This document shows positions 53,570-64,000 of a stretch of DNA of 64,000 bases, one piece after another. Both the position numbers and the translations under genes were made by a program. How positions within the stretch are numbered: the first letter of the stretch is position 1; each line of letters begins with the position of its first letter. Origin of the DNA: Loripinus fragilis (Eukaryota > Mollusca > Bivalvia > Lucinida > Lucinidae); assembly GCA_964019695.1 (NCBI GenBank), contig OZ026525.1, forward strand, positions 69,671,753 through 69,735,752, written 5' to 3'. A model generated the notes under the pieces. That model was not told the DNA's origin, searched no databases, and saw only the letters and a list, made by a program, of their open reading frames with translations.

Positions 53570-55180
53570 CAGTTATAAGATGTGTTTCTCTATGCAACAT
53601 ACCTTATGACAGGAATAACGTATGTTAGAACCTTCTGAACTTACCTTGTTGTTTCTCTATGCAACTAACCTTATGACAGGAATAAGATGTGTTTCTCTAT
53701 CAAACTTACTTTATTCCAGGAATAAGATGTGTTTCTCTATGCAACTTACCTTATGACAGGAATAACGTATGTTAGAAACTTCTGAACTTACCTTATTCCA
53801 GGAATAAGATAAGTTTCTCTATACAACATACCTTATGACAGGAATAACGTATGTAAGATCCTGCTGTTCTGAACCTACCTCATTCCATGAATAAGATGTG
53901 TTTCTCTATGCAACATACCTTATGACAGGAATAACGTATGTTAGAACCTCCTTATTCCAGGAATAAGGTGTGTTTGTCTATGCTACTTACCTTATGACAG
54001 GAATAACGTATGTTAGAAACTTCTGAACATACCTTATGACTGGAATAAGATGTGTTGCTCTATATAACATACCTTATGACAGGAATAAGGTATGTAAGAA
54101 CCTTCTGAACCTACCTTATTCCAGGAATAAGATGTGTTTCTCTATGCAACATACCTTATGACAGGAATAACGTATGTTAGAGCCTTCTGAACTTACCTTA
54201 TTCCAGGAATAAGGTGTGTTTGTCTATGCAACTTACCTTATGACAGGAATAACGTATGTTAGAAACTTCTGAACATACCTTGTGACAGGAATAAGATGTG
54301 TTGCTCTATATAACATACCTTATGACAGGAATAAGGTATGTAAGAACCTTCTGAACCTACCTTATTCCAGGAATAAGATGTGTTTCTCTTTGCAACATAC
54401 CTTATGACAGGAATACCGTATGTTAGAGCCTTCTGAACCTACCTTATTCCAGTAATAAGGTGTGTTGCTCTATGTAACATACCTTTTGATAGGAATAATG
54501 TATGTTAGAACTTTCTGACCATATCTTATGACTGGAATAAGATGTGTCACTCTTTGTAACATACCTTATGATAGGCATAGCGTGTTAGAACCTTCTGTAC
54601 ATACCTTATGACAGGAATAACGTATGTGAGAACGTTTTGAACCTATCTTATTCCAGGAATAAGGTGTGTCAGTCTATGTAGCATACCTTATAGCAGGAAT
54701 AACGTATGTTAAAAACTGAAAACACCTAATGACTGGAATAAAATATGATACTTAATGCAACATACGTTATGACAGGAATAACGTATGTCAGAATCTTCTG
54801 AACATATCTTATGACTGGAATAAGATGTGTCACTCTATGTTACATACCTTATGACAGGCATAACGTGTTAGAACATTCTGAACATACCTTATTCCTGTTA
54901 TAAGATTTGTTACCCTTGTAACATACTTTATGACAGGAATAACGTATATAAGAACCTTCTGAACATACCCTATGACTGGAATAATTTGTGTTTCTATATC
55001 CAACATACAATATGACAGGAATAATGTATGTAAGAAACGTCTGAGCCTATCTTATTCCAGGAATAAAGTTTGTCAGTCTATGTAGCATACCTTATGACAG
55101 GAATAACGTATGTTAGATCCTTCACAACACACCTTATGACAGGAATAAGATGAGTCACGCTATACAACACACATTATGAC
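53570..55180 (+). repeat. 82-bp minisatellite, about 20 copies
   Basis: Unit built from CAACATACCTTATGACAGGA, ATAACGTATGTTAGAACCTT, CTGAACCTACCTTATTCCAG and GAATAAGATGTGTTTCTCTA. Each complete unit contains the perfect inverted repeat CTTATTCCAGGAATAAG. Some copies are truncated to half-units. No direct-repeat/unique-spacer pattern, so not a CRISPR. Confidence 0.9.
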
Positions 55181-55289
55181 AGGGGCATTGCATTAGGCAA
55201 AGAGAATCCAAGTGAGCTAAACACATTTTGTTTTAAGAACAATTGATTCTAGGACCAAAATTCGGCAACAGTAAAATACCTTTAAGACC

Positions 55290-55500
55290 CCACCCACTGT
55301 GGCTTAGGCTGCTCTACTTTACAAGGCAGTGGTTTTGTCGCTCTTGAAATATTGTTTTATGTACCTCCCATTGTTTGTGGAGGTACTGTGTTGGTCTTTG
55401 TTCTGGTATGCATTACTTTGAGTCCTTTCTATACTATGCACAATAAGTTTAGCAATTTCTTATGTTTCGCATGTTTGTTTTGCTTGTCTTTGTGCAGTGC
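55290..55500 (+). repeat. degraded R1-like sequence
   Basis: GGCAGTGGTTTTGTCGCTCT, TACCTCCCATTGTTTGTGGA and TATGCATTACTTTGAGTCCT follow the R1 order (GGCGGTGGTTCTGTTG, ACTCCCATTGTGGGA, GTGCGTTAATTTGTG) with drift. Confidence 0.4.
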
Positions 55501-55509
55501 CGATCAATT

Positions 55510-55707
55510 TCAAGTGCAATGACGAGAACATGATCTTAGGCAAATTAAACCACTAAATTTCAGACGCCAGCCTTTAAATAGGCATTTGGGGAGAGCAAGA
55601 ATTGCAGAAGGGGTCAGTAAGCAAAAATCATATCCGTTGTAAGTAATGCTAAAATGATAAGCGTGTAATTTTTCGTTTGGTGGTCTTTCATCTTCCTCAT
55701 GCACCAT
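55510..55707 (-). CDS. weak candidate ORF (65 codons), function unknown
   Basis: Open frame beginning MVHEEDERPPNEKLHAYHF, hydrophilic start and mixed composition. No domain recognised, no splice partner found and no repeat copy elsewhere in the window. It diverges from the ORF at 55925 across a promoter-like gap. Could be chance. Confidence 0.15.
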   Translation of the reverse strand: MVHEEDERPPNEKLHAYHFSITYNGYDFCLLTPSAILALPKCLFKGWRLKFSGLICLRSCSRHCT

Positions 55708-55712
55708 ACGCC

Positions 55713-55789
55713 TATAAAAACTATTGGTTATGTGACAGATGTGATGGAGATTTCCTGCTGAAAAAAATCAGCTGCCATCAATGACGTCA
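55713..55789 (+). promoter_or_regulatory. TATA-like and CRE-like motifs upstream of the 55925 ORF
   Basis: TATAAAA at 55713-55719 and the perfect palindrome TGACGTCA at 55782-55789 lie between the two divergent ORFs. Motif matches only; chance occurrence is possible in AT-rich DNA. Confidence 0.2.
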
Positions 55790-55924
55790 AAACGTAGCCA
55801 TCATTTGATTAAACTTCTAATGTTAATAGGCGTGCCAATTCCACAGAGACGCAGTTTTCAAAGATATCATAGGCTTACAATGTAACTCATCTTATGGTTG
55901 ATTAAAACCTTAAGTTACTGAAAA

Positions 55925-56107
55925 ATGCTGCGACGCATTTGCGAGATAATGGTGACGTTCGTTTTTATCTTTCGGCTCGTGCACTGTAGTAATGAAGATG
56001 TTTCATTCAACATTATTTGTCTGAATGTGTTGGACGGCATCAGGCAGTTTTACTTTTTAATGTGGTTCAAGAAAACGCGACTAAAACACCGTTTAAAGGT
56101 GATAACG
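55925..56107 (+). CDS. weak candidate first exon with signal-peptide-like N-terminus
   Basis: ATG opens a 61-codon frame starting MLRRICEIMVTFVFIFRLVH, a basic n-region followed by a hydrophobic stretch, then CSNEDVSFNI. A second frame overlapping from 56017 continues with QENATKTPFKGDNVKALVKT, as if one reading frame had been shifted. No clear donor site and no domain recognised. Either a decayed gene or chance. Confidence 0.2.
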
Positions 56108-56689
56108 TAAAAGCATTAGTAAAAACGTCAAATTGCGAAAACTTGGTCCTTTATTTCTCTGAGAAAGTTCAGAAATTTGCAGCATTTGTTATGCTTTTTT
56201 AGTTTTCAGTGACCAAACAATCGTTTGAAAATGGTTTCGGCTTCCCCCAATGATCAGAAATCTCCACGTTACCCGCTAGTCTTAAAATTAAACGTCACTT
56301 TAATACGGCCGCTGCGGTTTGTAATTATGTGTTTTTTTAAATGGAAAATCTTGTCAGATGATCGGCGCTTGTATCTTCATGACAGCAAATGATACTCGAG
56401 ATCTGATGTGGATGGGATCACCCATACAAAACAATTGCTAAATTAAATGTGCATTGTATAGTTCACGCTAGAGAGCCACTGTACTCTAACAGCGCAGTCA
56501 ATGATTGTGTGGTGGTTGCAGTCGACGAGTGTACAAAATAGTGGACCTAGTTGTTAAAAAATGGTAATATTTTGGTCAATATTTTACTTCTGAAAATATT
56601 GTCACTTAAATCGAACTGTGTATCTGCTTATCAAACTTTTTGTGGGTTGAGTGGTAGTCGCTACAGCGCCAGTTATGTCAAAAATGTGA

Positions 56690-57125
56690 TTTTTCCAGAA
56701 AAAAAGGATGAAAGAGGGTTTTGCTTATGTTCTGGAATTTACTCTTACTTTAGTTAAAATGCAAAATTAAAGTACTCCAATGTGAAAAAAGTTTGAATTC
56801 TGAGACTGGAAGACTTTGAAAGTTATTCAAGCTTTCCATACTGTACCCATAGTTCTTTTTATCAGGTGTTCTGGACCAGTGGTCGAGTCGTTGACTGCAT
56901 ATATTGTTTTATTTAGACACTGGACAACTGGGCCAGAACACCCGATAAACAGAACTATGCGTACAGTATGAAAAGCTTGATTAACTTTCAGCATCCTGTC
57001 CTCAGATCTCAAACTCTGTGCACATTAAATGACTGTTATATTGCATTTTATCGAAAGAAAGCATAAATTCCAGAACACAAGCATAAATTTCTTTCATTCT
57101 CTTTTTCAGAAAAATCAAAATTTTG
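56690..57125. mobile_element. long foldback, about 210-bp arms
   Basis: Inner arms ATTCAAGCTTTCCATACTGT...CAGGTGTTCTGG and CCAGAACACCCGATAAAC...ACAGTATGAAAAGCTTGATT pair closely. Outer arms TTATGTTCTGGAATTTACTC and ATAAATTCCAGAACACAAGC, with CTTTCATTCTCTTTTTCAGA beyond, extend the pairing. Confidence 0.7.
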
Positions 57126-60100
57126 GCATAAGTCTGGCGCTGAAGCAACAATCACTCAATCCACAAACACTTCGTCTGTAGATTAAACCAATGTTTAAAG
57201 CTTTCACAAGCATATCTGTAGCTATGATTGTCCAGCCAGTAGTGCTTATACAATTCAGAAAAATAAGGTTGCGTATGTAATCAGGGTTTAATATGGACAG
57301 CCAACTAATTATATGAATAACTGGAATAGGTTTGTTTGTGATGAGGATTAACTGGAAAAATGCGAAAAACAATTAGCCTGAAATGATTAATATATACTTA
57401 AAGCCATTTAAAACGCAACTGGTAGAAATGTTGTTTTTCTTATGAACAGCAGCAAAATACACCTTGTCTATGTATGAACAAGCTTCCTTTTCGTACAAGA
57501 AAGTTTCAGCAAAAAGTTAAGCTCGATGGCACACTTCTGCTAAAGTTTTAGCGAAAAATGACAAAATCATCCAAAAAATTGTAACCATCTTAATCTTGAA
57601 ATTGTACTCAATTTGTGTACAAAAATACTGCATTTTACACTAACAAACCAAAATACCAAAAACAACGCAAAATTCACTTTGCAGGAGGGACCTAAAATTA
57701 ATGTTTGAATTGACATTTTTCGCAAAATTTGAGAAGTGACAAAAAATATCATTCAAATTGAATCATACCATAATTGGCATACGTAAATTCTAAGGCCATA
57801 GCCTATGCTTATCATTATTCACGATATTTACCATCGAAAGTGTCACATTTTTGTGAACTTCAGGTTTTCATGCCCAAACTTTTGATGGCCATTTAAAGGT
57901 CAAATCTTCAAGACACACTTTTCCTGTTGTGTATGCATAGAACGTAGAGCATTATTGAAATTTTCAGAAAGTTTGGACCCAAAAGAGCCACGCATAAAGA
58001 AGATATGATATCCTGCTTAATAAGACGATTTTGCTTTTTCTGTTCGAAGTCCGGGTTTAGTCCCTTTATCAAAAAATATAACAGGCTTATTCCGGCTGCT
58101 TTATTAGCACCATAATGATATTCCTTTTATATTGGGATCATAGGTGCACGTTTTTATTTGATAAGAATGATAAAAGAGCATTAAATTCAGGTAGTACAGT
58201 TATATTGTACAAGTTGCGTTTTTACTGGCGTTAAGCATATATTAAACAAAATAAGCCGTCTTATCAAGGTAATCTTAAACAGAGTTTATAGCCTTGTTTT
58301 AGCTTAATTTTGATTAATGGTGGTAGTTTTAACTAACATTTCAACATATACATGGCGATTACAAACACAAGCATATTTGGTATCATGTTTGAGGTTGGTT
58401 TACTCATTGCATCTTTAAAAAATATCCACCTTGGTTACAAACCTGTTAAAACACATGCAAAACGATTCGTGTAACTTTGTAGATGGTATTATTGGATTAT
58501 GTTTTTGGCATATGTGGCTAGTTTCTTGCAATAATTCTGCCCGTTAATCTTGTTTGAGTTGCAGCTAGCTTCCTGCTCATAGACCTGCTAATCGCTCTAA
58601 TAGCCAGTAACAGCTAGAACTAGCCTTCTAGAACTGCAATATAGCCACTAGCTGCTACCATTTGCTTTCTTCTGGCTAGTGGTTGTGACTCTAAAATTGC
58701 AGCTCAAGAGCCACTAAGTTTTTTATTTCTGTAAGGAGCACTAGTGGTTCTAGAGATGTAGTTAGGCAAACCGGTATAGGGACGATTTGAGAAGACTGGT
58801 CAAAAAGCTTACTTTGAGGAATTGGCTCAGGCAAGTAAAACAAGCATTTGACATTGACTATCCTATAATATTTATTTGCATATAACCCTGAAAACACTAC
58901 CAAACATATCCACAAGCTAAAAAAAACTAAATTTACTACTTATGCTCACTTAAAGACACCAAATAAAATTGACATTTAATGTGAACTCACTGAACTTGAA
59001 TTGTGTGCTGAAAGACAATTCACATATGATATTCAAGAAAGCTATTACAAAATATGTTGATTGCTGCAACTGTGGTTGCTGGTTCATTACAAACTTTACA
59101 TCACATATCAATAAGGAATTCAAATCTTCGTTGAATTTGGCAAGATAGCTGACTTAGGACAACATTTTCTACCAAGAGAAGGCATTTGCTACATTTTGTA
59201 TTAATAATCTTGAAACTTACCTGTAGAATACAAATTTCATGAATTTCAAAGTTGTTTAAAATTTGACTTTGACACAGTTTGTTAATTTTTCGTACAAAGC
59301 ATGTGAAAATATTCCTAGATGCTATTATTATACAATGCATAGGTACATGTACATTATTATACAATGCACAGCTACATATACATTAACTAAACCTTGAAAA
59401 ATAAAGACTTAAAAATACAGTGTACGATAGCATTTGTTCTGCTAAATGAATATACACAGCGTCAAAAGTAAGCACCAAAAGCTTTGTAGCTACATTTTTA
59501 GAGCAAGACTATGTGATGTAAATAAGCATGATAAATAAAGATAATTGCATCATATGGGGATAAGATAGTGAAACAGTCATGCTATTTTGCCAAAGTATAT
59601 GATTGTGAGTTCAACAAAGAGCCCATAGGGGTTAACTTATTTTTATTGCAACTTTGTGAACGTAAATAAATGTTGATAAGTTTGTGTCAAAAAACTTGTT
59701 TCAAGATGTTGTGGGTTACTTCTTGAAGATTTCCAGGTGATAGAACCAAGTTTTGATAAGTCACAAAAACTCATGACTTTGTAAAAATATCAGGATTATC
59801 ACTTGTGTTTTTGAATTTTCATTTAGATATTTATGCTGAGAAAGATTTCTATACTTAATTAAATTTATCCATGGTAGTTAGAAAATTGTTTCACCAAAAT
59901 ATAGGTGCTTAACTTTTGATGCTGTGTATAGTTAAGCTATATTTAACAATTTGCTTCCATTTCAGTTGTATAAATGATAGCTTAAGTAATTAGTAACTAG
60001 AAAAGGCCCAGACACCCGGCCAATGCTCTTCCTATTCTCATATTTAACAAGAGTTTGACCTATGGCACACCTTGGGGCATTTATAGCCAAGACATGTAGT

Positions 60101-60830
60101 CACAGAGTGTATGTTGCCCTAAATAGTTGCTATTGTTCAAATACAAATGATTCCATAAAAGAAAAAAATGTAATAATGTCTTTTGACCTCTTGCTCCACC
60201 TTTTTGGGCATGTATCCAAGTGTCTGGAGCCTTTGAGTGGATGCCATCCATGTATGGTACCAACTGTCAAGATATGAATTAATGCTTTCTGGTAAATAGT
60301 TGGTAAGATATCTGCATAAGACCAAAAGCAAACAGAAGCTCAATATCTTGTTACTAAGTTAAATAAATTAATATCTTCCAAACAATATCAAATGGAACTT
60401 TAGCCACAGTAGTTTTGCTGTGAAAGAGTATAATGTGAAACACTTTTATTTGGTGGTCATTTCTTTTTGGTGCTATTGGTGGTTAAATAAAAAATGAAAA
60501 ATCCTCCAAAGAGATGAAAGAGCCCAGAAACCAATAACATACTGACAAAAATATAATCCCAAGTCTGGTATTTGGCAAGAGCATTATATCCATGGCACGT
60601 GAAAGCGTATTTACGAATTTGTCATTATTTTAATCATTTTCTTTTTGTTAGGCCTGATCTGGATTCAAAACGTTAGACACTGATGGTAACGTAGCCTGCA
60701 AAGGTTAATTAGCAAAGAGTAAAATGTTCATAAGCAGGTATCACCAGTAATTGATTGTGAGCTCATTAGGATGGATAAACAAGTTCGATTAGAGAAAATT
60801 GACAAACGTCCAGAATGACAATGGGATTGA
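57126..60830. other. 3.7 kb of AT-rich DNA, no supported feature
   Basis: Many short frames on both strands, none with a recognisable domain or consistent exon structure. 58560-58690 has clustered CTAGC/GCTAG words. 59330-59390 has a short direct repeat TTATTATACAATGCA. Nothing else noted. Confidence 0.45.
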
Positions 60831-60849
60831 CAAAGTAAGTAAGGGTGCA

Positions 60850-61100
60850 AAGATCAGGAATCGATACAATCAAGTACCACACCTGACCCAGGATACCAAT
60901 GGGAATGTGACAAACTCACAGTTAAACACCACAAACGAGAGCCAAGAGGTCAGCCCTTTCCCAGCAGTTGACCACAAGGCACATATAAACAGACGCACAA
61001 AAAGGCATAGCAAACACAAGGCACAAAAAGCATAAAAGATCCACAAAAGAAGTACCGCCTTGGAACAGTCAGTTAAATATTTTATTGGAGGGCTTTAAAC
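60850..61100 (+). repeat. dispersed repeat R2, third copy
   Basis: ATCAGGAATCGATACAATCA, ACACCTGACCCAGGATACCA, GAGCCAAGAGGTCAGCCCTT, CGCCTTGGAACAGTCAGTTA and TTTTATTGGAGGGCTTTAAA. Confidence 0.7.
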
Positions 61101-61329
61101 AGTTTAAAGGTGCACCAACCTCACCCTTAGTTCAGATGTGGATCAAGACACATAGTTGTTTGGTTTGCATGAGAGATCCCTAACTTATCAATGCATCAGC
61201 TCCTAGAACATATAAATCAAGATATAAAAAGGAGATTAAGCAAAGATAAGGACTCAACAGTAAATAAAACTGGATACCTGAGCAAAAGAAATCCAACAGG
61301 TGAACCCCTAGTGGGCCGCACAAACAGCC

Positions 61330-62876
61330 AAAGCATCAGGCCCCTACCATCTCATCAATAGAACATTTTGTATAAATTTCAGCTAACCAATCATAAGGAA
61401 TCTTCACATAAAATTTGAGCTCAGTAGGCCTAGTGGTTTCTGAGAAAACTATGTTTTAATTTGTTAATTGACGGTACTCCAATGGAAGAGACCAAAAGTC
61501 AGCCTTGACCTTTGAAACCTATTTATAGCCATCGATTCATAACGTTTAACATATCAAGTGAGAATAATGACTTTGGCTTCAACAGTATTCGAAGAATCAA
61601 CTTTTCAAAACATTTCTCATTTAATTGCATTAGGAAGCAAATTAGACATTGACGTTAAGTAGGTCTAGGTCAACTTAGGATCATCATTTGAACAAATTTG
61701 GTAGGCCCCTCAGCCCCAATGCTACATACCAAGTCCCAAGGTCATTGGCCTCCCGGTTCTTGAGAAGAAGATTTTTAAAGGGTTCTTACCATAGATGTGC
61801 GTGGTGGCCATCTTGACATTTTTTATTTTGTATAAATTTTGGCTAACTTATCATAAGGAGTATTCACATGAAATTTGAGTTCAATTGGCCTTGTGGTTTA
61901 TGTGAAAACTATGTTTTAATATGTTGATGGGACTCCAATATGAACGACTTTGGCTAATAGCCATTGTCTCATTAGGATTAACATATCAAGTGAGAATAAT
62001 GACTTTGGCTTCAACGTATTCAAAAAAATTGACTTTTAAAAAATCCCATTTAAATGCATAAGGAAGCAAATTTGACCTTGACATTAAGTAGGTCAAGGTC
62101 AACTTAGGATCATCATTTGAACAAACTTGGTAGGCCCCACATCCCCAATGCTACATACCAAGTCCAAAGGTCATTGGCCGTCTGGTTCTTGAGAAGAAGA
62201 TTTAAAAGGGTTTTAACCATATATGGGCGTGGCGGCCAGACCAAAATAGTTTGCATATATTTTGGCTAACTTATCATATGGAGTCTTCACATGAAATTTG
62301 AGTTCAATTTGGCCTAGTGGTTTTTGAGAAAACTATGTTATAATATGTTAATGGGACTCCAATATGAGCTACTTTGGCTGAAAGGTCAGCCTTGACCTTT
62401 GAAACTTATTCATAGCCATTGCCTCATTAGGTTTAACATATCAAGTGAGAATAATGTCTTTGGCTTCAACAGTATTCAAAAAATCAACTTTAAAAAAAAA
62501 TCCCATTTAAATGCATTAGGAAGCAAATTTGACCTTGACGTTTAGTAGGTCAAGTTCAACCTAGGATAATCATTTGAACAAACTTGGTAGGCCCCCACAT
62601 CCCCAATGCTACATACCAAGTCCCAAGGTCATTGGCCTTCTGGTTCTGGAGAAGAAGATTCTTAAAGGGTTTTATTATATATGGGTGTGGCAGACATGTG
62701 ACCAGGACCATTTGAACAAACTTTCGTTCGCGCGTCTTAAGGAGTCTCCATATGAAATTTGTGTTTAATTGGTCCAGTGGTTTCAGTGGAGAAGATGTTT
62801 GAAAATGTTGATGGACGACAGACTGACTGGTATACTATTAGCTCACCCTGGAGCCTTCCGCTCAGGTGAGCTAATA
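61330..62876 (+). mobile_element. element with three 430-460-bp core repeats and a palindromic 3' end
   Basis: CATCATTTGAACAAAxTTGGTAGGCCCC recurs at about 61681, 62112 and 62571. Each copy carries AATGCTACATACCAAGTCC, GAGAAGAAGATT, CACATGAAATTTGAGTTCAA and CTTGACCTTTGAAAC. It ends GACGACAGACTGACTGG, then ATTAGCTCACC...GGTGAGCTAAT, a perfect 11-bp inverted pair. The related GGCCATAATTTGAACA phrase also occurs inside 13830-14600. No ORF. Class uncertain; the hairpin next to CTAAT recalls Helitron-type 3' ends. Confidence 0.65.
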
Positions 62877-63082
62877 AGAATATTTTAAATATTTTGTCCT
62901 GGATGACTATTTAATGCACTGCCTCCAACCTCCCCTTTTAGCAGCATCTTCACCTTGCTGAGCATAAATGCCAAATGCAGCAACAACAGCAGCATGCTTG
63001 TAGACCATGCATGCATTTTGAAATAATTAAAACTTGAAACCACTTTTAGCCAGAAAACTAGCTGTCAGACACACAAGTGTCA

Positions 63083-63176
63083 GACTTTTGTTTGTTTGAT
63101 TTGATTCTTTACGTCCCATCAACAGTTTCAGTTATAAAGGGACGGGTCTTCCTGGATTGAACCAGTACTTAGCTAG
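63083..63176 (-). mobile_element. SINE family A, tail fragment
   Basis: GTTTGATTTGATTCTTTACG ... GAACCAGTACTTAGCTAG, the 3' part only. The tRNA head is missing and the break is followed by a repeat of CACAAGTGTCAGAC found just before the insertion (63071-63084), a probable 14-bp target-site duplication. Confidence 0.7.
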
Positions 63177-63699
63177 CACAAGTGTCAGACAGCTAGATTT
63201 CTGGCTACTGGTGGTTTCGTCAAATTATGTCACAAAATTCCATGATTTTTCCATGATTACTCAGGTTGTTTCAAATTCCATGATTTTTCATTGTATGGAA
63301 CTTTACAAAAGTACCCAATTGAAAAAATGAAATACCCCCAAAATATTTCTTAGAACTGTTGAATACCCAATTAACATTTGCAATACTAGATGTATTTCAA
63401 TTTATATAAAATTTGAAAGTCTTGGAGAATCTCTTGTCTCCGTGGTACAAGTCAGGTGACTACTAAAAGTATCAATTGCTGACATTATTAGGAATATTGT
63501 GAATATCTATGATATTTTGAAAAGTAAGGACTTAGGAGTAGTGTATGAGAACATTCCTTCTGCTATTTTATGTTATGCATAATGAATTGTTTCTATATTA
63601 GTTGAATGAATACAATAGCTATGATACAATATCTGAATGGAAACATTGTGGATCCTGATCGGATGGCTAAAAACTATTTCAAAACATATTTCTTATGAT

Positions 63700-63965
63700 T
63701 TGCGCCGTTCTGTTGTTGTTGACTTTGTTTATTGTTACTCCCATTGTGGGAGTCTGTAATGGTTCTATGTTTTGTTGTACGTTACTTTATGTCCATTCTA
63801 GTATTGCAATCATCTTGATGGGGAAGAGAGAGCTGATTGCTTTGCTTAATTTGTCTTCCTGGTGTCTCGTGATGGTTGAGCGGCTCTTCCTCGCGGTGCC
63901 ACGGGGTTGTCTGCAGTTTGTGATTGTGGTATTTCCTGATCATACTCACTTACTATTTTTCAGTT
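63700..63965 (+). repeat. dispersed repeat R1, well-preserved copy
   Basis: TTCTGTTGTTGTTGACTTTG ... CATACTCACTTACTATTTTTC. The frame with MGKRELIALL, LSSWCLVMVERLF and LQFVIVVFPDHTHLLF is open. Confidence 0.65.
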
Positions 63966-64000
63966 GCATGAATCCAATAGCTAACATTGATTCACTATCT

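Noticed and set aside
53570..55180. Possible CRISPR-like array
   Set aside because: Units are tandem with no unique spacers and the context is eukaryotic; it is a minisatellite.
62834..62876. Hairpin as a rho-independent terminator
   Set aside because: This is animal DNA, and the hairpin is the end of a dispersed repeat, not the end of a bacterial transcript.

Overview
The window looks like nuclear DNA of a mollusc, most likely a heterodont (clam-like) bivalve. It is AT-rich, contains one intron-split gene, and is packed with short non-autonomous transposons, tRNA-derived SINEs, minisatellites and very long microsatellites. Several repeat styles match what I know from bivalves: a pearl-like element with about 150-160 bp core repeats plus a CAGA/CGGA tract, a repeat ending in a palindromic AGCTCACC...GGTGAGCT hairpin, and MITEs with internal CAGATCAGxCTGCxC palindromes. 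The species is inferred, not shown.

Only one intact protein-coding gene can be supported. It lies on the + strand from 1904 to 19982 and is split into nine coding exons whose splice phases all agree. Joined, they encode 387 residues: a signal peptide, a complete zona pellucida (ZP) module (4-Cys ZP-N, linker, 6-Cys ZP-C), a furin-type RKRR site, a hydrophobic propeptide patch, one transmembrane helix and a 27-residue tail. This is a membrane-anchored ZP protein of the kind that is cleaved and polymerises into extracellular matrix or egg coat. Its introns hold most of the repeats of the first 20 kb, several hugging exon edges within 6-22 bp. Two exons have partial tandem duplicates.

Region by region: 1-1.9 kb, upstream repeats. 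1.9-20 kb, the ZP gene; its 8.3-kb intron 7 holds a 74-bp minisatellite split by a 5.2-kb foldback element with arms of about 1 kb. 20-30 kb, MITEs, SINEs and tandem repeats. 30.2-50.2 kb, a very large repeat complex with no intact gene: outer arms in inverted orientation carry GTAACATAYGTTAC-type palindromes, and the centre holds a 6.3-kb TIR-bounded element carrying about 22 palindromes that match the RFX X-box (GTTACCATGGCAAC), often 175-225 bp apart, interrupted by a 1.35-kb mariner-like insertion. 50.2-50.7 kb, a broken reverse-transcriptase-like fragment. 51-55.2 kb, a pearl-like element, hairpins and an 82-bp minisatellite. 55.5-56.2 kb, two weak divergent ORF candidates around a promoter-like stretch. 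56.7-64 kb, a long hairpin, about 3.7 kb of featureless AT-rich DNA and more repeat families.

Nothing here is operonic or bacterial, and I see no tRNA, rRNA or CRISPR locus. The strongest leads are the X-box palindrome array with its paralogous empty site, and the ZP gene with its duplicated exons and transposon-bounded splice sites. All repeat families, identities and motif counts were read by eye; no search was run.
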